A stretch of 9,185 nt of DNA from Lachnospiraceae bacterium UBA1201 (GTDB lineage Bacteria > Bacillota > Clostridia > Lachnospirales > Lachnospiraceae), in the NCBI GenBank assembly GCA_002309675.1, contig DBXX01000072.1, forward strand, positions 14,734-23,918, read 5' to 3'. A model generated the notes under the pieces. That model searched no databases, was not told where the DNA came from, and worked only from the letters and a program-made list of their open reading frames with translations. Position 1 is the stretch's first letter, and every line of letters starts with the position of its first letter. Made by a program: the position numbers and the translations under genes. Positions 5,992 to 9,185 of this stretch are shown here, piece after piece.

Positions 5992-7353
5992 TCAAGCCTT
6001 TTTCTTGCAGGTGATCTCGTTATAAGTCACACTACCGTCTCCGAACTTGAACGTATACCATGCGGTCTTCCGGCCGAATTCATTGTCCCCGATCGGATAG
6101 AGGCGGAACTCGGTCTCGTCTCCCTCATCGAGGCCCTTCGCGTACAAAACGCCATCCTTCTCGAAGACTTCATCGAGGATGAACTCGCCCTCTTCTGGAT
6201 GCTCATACCATCCGCAGTAGGACGCCCATTTCGACGTATCCGGCTCCTTCACAATCTCCTCGATCACCTGGACCGGCTCGGGCTCCTGATCCGTGATGAT
6301 CGCGCGGATCGCCTTCCAAAGGCTGAAGTTCGCACGGACATCCTCGCTCTCACGGCAGTTGAGCAGCACCAGCACGCGGTCGCAGTCAATGAAGCGCTGG
6401 AACCAGGTGCTCAGGCCAGGCATCCCGCCGCCATGGCTCACGAAGAGACCGAACGTGGGGTCCTTCACGACGCCCCAGCCGAACCCGTAGCCGTCACCCT
6501 TCTCTCCCTCGCCCGCGGGACTTCCGTCTTTCAGCCGCCCCGGCGTGTACATGATCTTCTGCTCCGCCAGCGTCAGCACCTTCTCTTCGCGTAGCGCACG
6601 GTCCCAGTTGAACATGTCAAAAATATTGGTGTATACATAGTCATCACCATTCAGGCCATCAAACGCCACCACGTCCGCATCCTCCGAATCCGTGACGCGG
6701 ATGTGCTTTCCGTCCACCTGTACCATGTTGCGGGCAATGTTGTCATTCGGCAGGCCTTCGCTCCAGATATGACGGACAGCGGTATTCGGCATGCCGGCGG
6801 GCTCGAAAATGTTTTCCTTCAAAAACTGCTCAAACGGAACGCCTGCGGCCTTCGCGACGATCTCCGCCAGAAGGTTGTAGCCGCCGTTGGTGTATTCGAA
6901 GCGCTCACCGGGTGCGAAGCGCGGCTCCACACCATCTTCCGACAGGAAGCGGATAATGCCGTCGCTGCCCATAATACGGTGCTCTTCCTGGAAGGTCCGC
7001 AGGATGATGTTCTCATCGTAGGACTCCGGAATGCCGCCGGTATGTGTCAGCAGGTTCCGGATCGTAACCTCCGAATATGGCAATTCCGGGTAGAACTTCG
7101 TCACGGTGTCCTCGAGGCTTAACCGCCCATCTCTCACCAAAAGCATAACGGCCGCCGCCGTAAACTGCTTCGTGATCGAAGCCAGCTGAAACACCGTATC
7201 TTCCCGCATGGGCAGCTGGTCGTCAAAGTCGCGAAAGCCATAGGCTCCCTTACTTACGATCTCACCGTTCTCGGCATACAGCCAGGTACCGTTGAAAATG
7301 TCCTTTTCATATGCCTCTTTGTATAGTTTGTCTATGATTGCTTTTTTATCCAT
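5992..7353 (-). CDS. serine hydrolase, class C beta-lactamase/PBP-like fold
   Basis: This is a 453-residue member of the beta-lactamase-related (DD-peptidase, esterase) family. The three active-site motifs are intact: SITK at residues 59-62 (nucleophile Ser59, Lys62), YTN at 154-156 and HGG at 307-309. LLTHTGGIPES (101-111) and the GYGFGWGV block (288-295) are also typical. No signal peptide or membrane anchor is seen, so it appears cytoplasmic, unlike PBPs. Residues from about 380 form an extra acidic C-terminal domain of uncertain type, probably the beta-rich tail found in many relatives. The substrate cannot be told: an ester, D-amino-acid peptide or lactam are all possible. It starts inside the 3' end of the GNAT gene (22-nt overlap, with its SD GGAGG in GNAT codons), implying translational coupling, and it is the last gene before the shared terminator. 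It should not be called a resistance gene. Confidence 0.9.
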   Translation of the reverse strand: MDKKAIIDKLYKEAYEKDIFNGTWLYAENGEIVSKGAYGFRDFDDQLPMREDTVFQLASITKQFTAAAVMLLVRDGRLSLEDTVTKFYPELPYSEVTIRNLLTHTGGIPESYDENIILRTFQEEHRIMGSDGIIRFLSEDGVEPRFAPGERFEYTNGGYNLLAEIVAKAAGVPFEQFLKENIFEPAGMPNTAVRHIWSEGLPNDNIARNMVQVDGKHIRVTDSEDADVVAFDGLNGDDYVYTNIFDMFNWDRALREEKVLTLAEQKIMYTPGRLKDGSPAGEGEKGDGYGFGWGVVKDPTFGLFVSHGGGMPGLSTWFQRFIDCDRVLVLLNCRESEDVRANFSLWKAIRAIITDQEPEPVQVIEEIVKEPDTSKWASYCGWYEHPEEGEFILDEVFEKDGVLYAKGLDEGDETEFRLYPIGDNEFGRKTAWYTFKFGDGSVTYNEITCKKKA

Positions 7354-7913
7354 TCATTTTCCTCCAAATTCTTTTGGGCTCCCGACGCAGGACGTCGCAA
7401 ATAGTAAAACCGGTACAGTTTTTTCTCCTTATCGTCGCTGTCCCGGTACATCCGGACCTCCTTCAGCTGGAAGCCGGCCTGCTCCGCTACCTTCTGCGAC
7501 GGTACATTTTCCTGAAGAATGTTCGCGATCAATGCCTCTTCCTCAAAGTGTTCGAAGAAATACGGTACAAAGGCGCGGACCGCTTCCGCCGCATAGCCCC
7601 GGTTTCTCACATTGCCCCCGATAAAATACGTGATCCCGACCTGCTTCAGGTCTTCGTAATAGGAGCATCCGACCGACCCGACCATCTCTTGTTCATCCTT
7701 CGTTTCGATCGTGTAGGCCAGGAACGCTCCTCGCGGGTCATCCTGTTCAGACAGCCGGATCGCCTTCTCCATCCATTCATCCATCCAGGCCCCGCACCCG
7801 GCGTCGAACCCGATGCTCTCCGCCAGACTTCCGTCCGCAGCCATCTGCACGAACGCAGCCGCGTCCGTCCGCCTCAGATCCCGGATCACCAGTCTCTCCG
7901 TTTCCAGCCTCAT
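7332..7913 (-). CDS. GNAT-family N-acetyltransferase (RimJ/RimL type)
   Basis: This 193-residue protein belongs to the acetyl-CoA-dependent GNAT superfamily, closest in style to the RimJ/RimL-like group that acetylates protein N-termini or small amines. The typical opening LETERLVIRDLRRTDAAAF is at residues 3-21. A beta4 strand (about 92-99) leads into the acetyl-CoA pyrophosphate motif R-N-R-G-Y-A (103-108, matching R/QxxGxG/A), followed by AAEAVRAFVPYFFEH. ENVPSQKVAEQAGF (135-148) is the usual ENxxSxxxxExxGF motif. The substrate is unknown. The C-terminal tail past about residue 175 is extra and partly a consequence of encoding the next gene's SD and start. SD is AGGAGG with a 5-nt spacer; the gene begins 20 nt after the HEAT-repeat gene, so the two are one operon. 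Confidence 0.92.
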   Translation of the reverse strand: MRLETERLVIRDLRRTDAAAFVQMAADGSLAESIGFDAGCGAWMDEWMEKAIRLSEQDDPRGAFLAYTIETKDEQEMVGSVGCSYYEDLKQVGITYFIGGNVRNRGYAAEAVRAFVPYFFEHFEEEALIANILQENVPSQKVAEQAGFQLKEVRMYRDSDDKEKKLYRFYYLRRPASGAQKNLEENEWIKKQS

Positions 7914-7933
7914 ACTCTCCTCCTGTCCATGTA

Positions 7934-8539
7934 TTACGCCAAGCCAGTTGCTTTGATCGCTCCCGCGCTATGGATCCGCACGACGCGGTTCGGATCGGTC
8001 TCGGAATTCTTTCGCAGCGTTTCGATATATGGTCGTACAAACTGCGGGCGGCGCTTCCCGAGAACCCGGAAGATCTCCGGCGCTTCCATCCGGACCTGGT
8101 CCACTTCGTCACTGAGGAGTTTGGCGAATATCTCCATATGGCCCTCGTAAATGTCCGGCGTGTTCGTCGCGATATTCTCCGACGCCCAGATAAAACTCAG
8201 ACGCACCTTCGGCTCCGCATCGTTCGCGAAGCGAAACATGTTCGGCCAATACGGTTCGATGAGGCGATAGTCTCCACGCCCGATCCTGCCGAGTGCATTG
8301 ACCGCCCGCTCCCGAAGAAGCGGTGACGTGCTGTCGCAAAAGGATGCGATCGCAGGCACGGCATTCTTTACTCCCTGCGGATATTCCAGACCCATCTCGC
8401 CCAGAAGCCAGAGCGCCTTCGCCCGGATCTTCTCCGACGTATGATCCAAAAGCGACTCCACATACGGGATATTCTCCTCCCAGCGGCTCTTATCCTTCGT
8501 CAAAACGCCCAGTTCCTTATATAGCTCGTTTTCATTCAT
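7934..8539 (-). CDS. small HEAT-repeat protein (five repeats)
   Basis: This 201-residue all-helical scaffold has five HEAT units seen as D/S-x-x-x-x-V/I-R-x-x-A-like second helices. The conserved arginines fall at residues 39, 76, 113, 150 and 188, that is every 37 or 38 residues. No enzymatic motif, signal peptide or membrane helix is visible, so it is probably a cytoplasmic protein-binding platform. The start at 8539 has GGAGG with a 7-nt spacer; the in-frame ORF continues upstream another 97 codons, but that part overlaps the CD3324-family gene and lacks a SD. AlkD-type DNA glycosylases also use HEAT-like repeats, but the regular unit spacing and short length do not point there. It lies between a small regulator (94-nt gap) and a GNAT enzyme (20-nt gap). 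The function is unknown; acting as partner of one of the neighbours is a guess. Confidence 0.88.
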   Translation of the reverse strand: MNENELYKELGVLTKDKSRWEENIPYVESLLDHTSEKIRAKALWLLGEMGLEYPQGVKNAVPAIASFCDSTSPLLRERAVNALGRIGRGDYRLIEPYWPNMFRFANDAEPKVRLSFIWASENIATNTPDIYEGHMEIFAKLLSDEVDQVRMEAPEIFRVLGKRRPQFVRPYIETLRKNSETDPNRVVRIHSAGAIKATGLA

Positions 8540-8545
8540 GATATT

Positions 8546-8552
8546 ACCTCCC
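8546..8552 (-). promoter_or_regulatory. ribosome binding site fixing the HEAT-protein start
   Basis: GGGAGGT with GGAGG 7 nt before the ATG at 8539. It excludes the 97-codon upstream extension of the same frame. Confidence 0.85.
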
Positions 8553-8554
8553 GG

Positions 8555-8609
8555 CAAATGCATCCTGCTGTCGACCTGCCGGATATTTAACGAAACGGGC
8601 CGGCATTTG
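8555..8609 (-). other. inverted repeat in the 94-nt gap before the HEAT-protein gene
   Basis: CAAATGC (8555-8561) and GCATTTG (8603-8609) are exact complements 41 nt apart. In the mRNA this would close a stem-loop whose end touches the SD. No T run and no convincing promoter is seen in this gap. Confidence 0.35.
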
Positions 8610-8633
8610 ACTACCGACCCGGTCCACTTTCCA

Positions 8634-8921
8634 TCAGCAAACTTCTTTGATCGACGCGACGGCTCTCTGCTCGCGAAGGATCCTTTGAATACTCTTTTCG
8701 GACAATGCATAGAGCAAAGCCAGTTTCTGCGGCCTCGTTCCTGCCAGAAAATCCTCAAAGATCCTCTCATTTCGCTCACGAAAGAACTCCCGCGAATCCG
8801 TGCCGCTGCCCCACTCCCGCTTCTCAACACACGGAATATAGATCAGCCGCCCGTTCACATACTGCTGAATCTTCTTCAATAATTCTTCGGGCAGAATATC
8901 CTCTGCCTTGATATAGCTCAT
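8634..8921 (-). CDS. CD3324-family small helix-turn-helix protein
   Basis: This 95-residue protein resembles the Firmicutes CD3324 family, which is related to the Mor transcription-activator fold. It begins YIKAEDILPEELLKKIQQYV (3-22), has the short YIP strand (28-30), a charged segment SREFFRERNERIFEDFL (43-59) and a C-terminal HTH at about 60-84 (RPQKLALLYALSEKSIQRIL). The HTH predicts DNA binding, but no target or effector is known for the family. The start at 8921 was chosen for AGGAGG with a 6-nt spacer; an in-frame ATG at 8957 would add 12 residues without a SD. It is the first full gene downstream of the promoters at 9057-9166 and has no intrinsic terminator after it, so it probably heads an operon with the HEAT, GNAT and hydrolase genes. 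Autoregulation is possible but not shown. Confidence 0.85.
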   Translation of the reverse strand: MSYIKAEDILPEELLKKIQQYVNGRLIYIPCVEKREWGSGTDSREFFRERNERIFEDFLAGTRPQKLALLYALSEKSIQRILREQRAVASIKEVC

Positions 8922-8927
8922 ATTCTT

Positions 8928-8933
8928 CCTCCT
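8928..8933 (-). promoter_or_regulatory. ribosome binding site fixing the CD3324-family start
   Basis: AGGAGG with a 6-nt spacer to the ATG at 8921. It decides against the in-frame ATG at 8957. Confidence 0.85.
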
Positions 8934-8989
8934 AAACAATCTTACCTTAGGATTCATCTGAGCTCATGATCTCTGTATTTAAGCCCAGA

Positions 8990-9019
8990 CTACTGAGCAA
9001 TAACGATCGTTCCAGTCAT
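8990..9019 (-). CDS. possible 9-codon leader ORF or gene relic (MTGTIVIAQ)
   Basis: GGAGG at 9029-9033 sits 9 nt before an ATG that opens a 9-codon frame ending in TAG. The same frame is open back to an ATG at 9046, giving the 18-residue MKVLWRLVFMTGTIVIAQ, but that ATG lies within the operator dyad at about the expected transcription start. A good SD on so short a frame suggests either a leader peptide or the decayed 5' end of a lost gene. Chance is also possible. Confidence 0.3.
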   Translation of the reverse strand: MTGTIVIAQ

Positions 9020-9044
9020 AAAAACTAACCTCCATAAAACTTTC

Positions 9045-9061
9045 ATACTACCAAGTAGTAT
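9045..9061. promoter_or_regulatory. perfect dyad operator overlapping a -10 box
   Basis: ATACTACCAAGTAGTAT is a perfect inverted repeat with 7-bp arms around a 3-bp centre. It covers five of the six -10 bases of the promoter at 9057-9085 and its likely start site, the usual place for a repressor. The protein that binds it cannot be named from the sequence; no classical TetR, PadR or MarR gene is in the window. Confidence 0.7.
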
Positions 9062-9085
9062 ACCCCCTCCACGCACATCCGACAA
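9057..9085 (-). promoter_or_regulatory. operator-controlled promoter upstream of the accessory operon
   Basis: TTGTCG (9085-9080), a 17-nt spacer and TATACT (9062-9057, five of six consensus) point toward the CD3324-family gene. Transcription would begin near 9050, inside the dyad, and give a leader of about 130 nt containing the mini-ORF at 8990-9019. Confidence 0.65.
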
Positions 9086-9137
9086 CCTCAAAAACGATTA
9101 TACACAAACACGCGCCAAGGCACACACCTGCCCCACC

Positions 9138-9166
9138 ATCATAACACACTCCCCACCCCCCGTCAA
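9138..9166 (-). promoter_or_regulatory. second, upstream promoter with a G-rich spacer
   Basis: TTGACG (9166-9161) and TATGAT (9143-9138) each match consensus at five of six bases with an ideal 17-nt spacer. The spacer starts GGGGGTGGGG on the minus strand. It would read through the operator at 9045-9061. Otherwise 8922-9185 contains no gene that I can support apart from the mini-ORF; a lone TATAAT at 9097-9102 lacks a matching -35. Confidence 0.6.
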
Positions 9167-9185
9167 CACAGACCGGATGTCTTGC

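Noticed and set aside
7338..8150. 270-codon plus-strand ORF across GNAT and HEAT genes
   Set aside because: It spans two real minus-strand genes and their junction and has no SD. Long antisense frames are expected from this codon usage.
8922..9000. Weak stem GCTCA/TGAGC with inner TCTG/CAGA upstream of the CD3324-family gene
   Set aside because: The pairs are short, broken by large internal loops, and no T run follows.
1..9185. CRISPR array, tRNA, rRNA, insertion sequence, toxin-antitoxin or defence system
   Set aside because: I looked on both strands and found no spaced direct repeats, cloverleaf, transposase or terminal repeats, and no recognised defence domain.

Overview
The window looks like chromosome from a Clostridia-type Firmicute, probably Lachnospiraceae. 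Nearly every gene has a strong AGGAGG-type ribosome binding site, the promoters are TTGACA-N17-TATAAT-like, and the gene types fit: type III pantothenate kinase, AsnA-type asparagine synthetase, a CD3324-family regulator and a clostridial-style class I ketol-acid reductoisomerase. The taxonomic call is inference from gene content; no rRNA gene is present.

Layout. (1) Positions 1-3908, minus strand: a branched-chain amino acid cluster read right to left. A consensus promoter drives ilvN (acetolactate synthase regulatory subunit), then ilvC. After a strong hairpin terminator with a short T run come an uncharacterised two-helix membrane protein and leuC, which runs off the left edge. (2) Positions 3985-5970, plus strand: coaX and asnA, each with its own promoter, ending in a 12-bp-stem terminator. 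(3) Positions 5992-9166, minus strand, converging on the same terminator: a compact set of four accessory genes. In transcription order these are a small CD3324-family HTH protein, a five-repeat HEAT protein, a GNAT acetyltransferase and a cytoplasmic beta-lactamase-fold serine hydrolase. Upstream lie two candidate promoters, one with a perfect dyad operator over its -10 box and followed by a mini-ORF.

How they work together: IlvN sets the activity and valine sensitivity of acetolactate synthase (the large subunit ilvB is not in the window). IlvC reduces and isomerises acetolactate, and LeuC starts the leucine branch from 2-isopropylmalate. CoaX phosphorylates pantothenate, a product of the same ketoisovalerate branch point, and AsnA makes asparagine; both read as independent housekeeping units. 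The HEAT/GNAT/hydrolase set has no assignable pathway.

Most of the window is ordinary metabolism. The parts that deserve a second look are the ilvN leader (four arms that can pair in two mutually exclusive ways), the unexplained membrane protein welded to leuC, and the operator-controlled accessory operon. No mobile element, CRISPR array, tRNA, rRNA or defence system was found. No gene-free stretch exceeds about 300 bases; the longest are 8922-9185 and 3804-4044, both described below.
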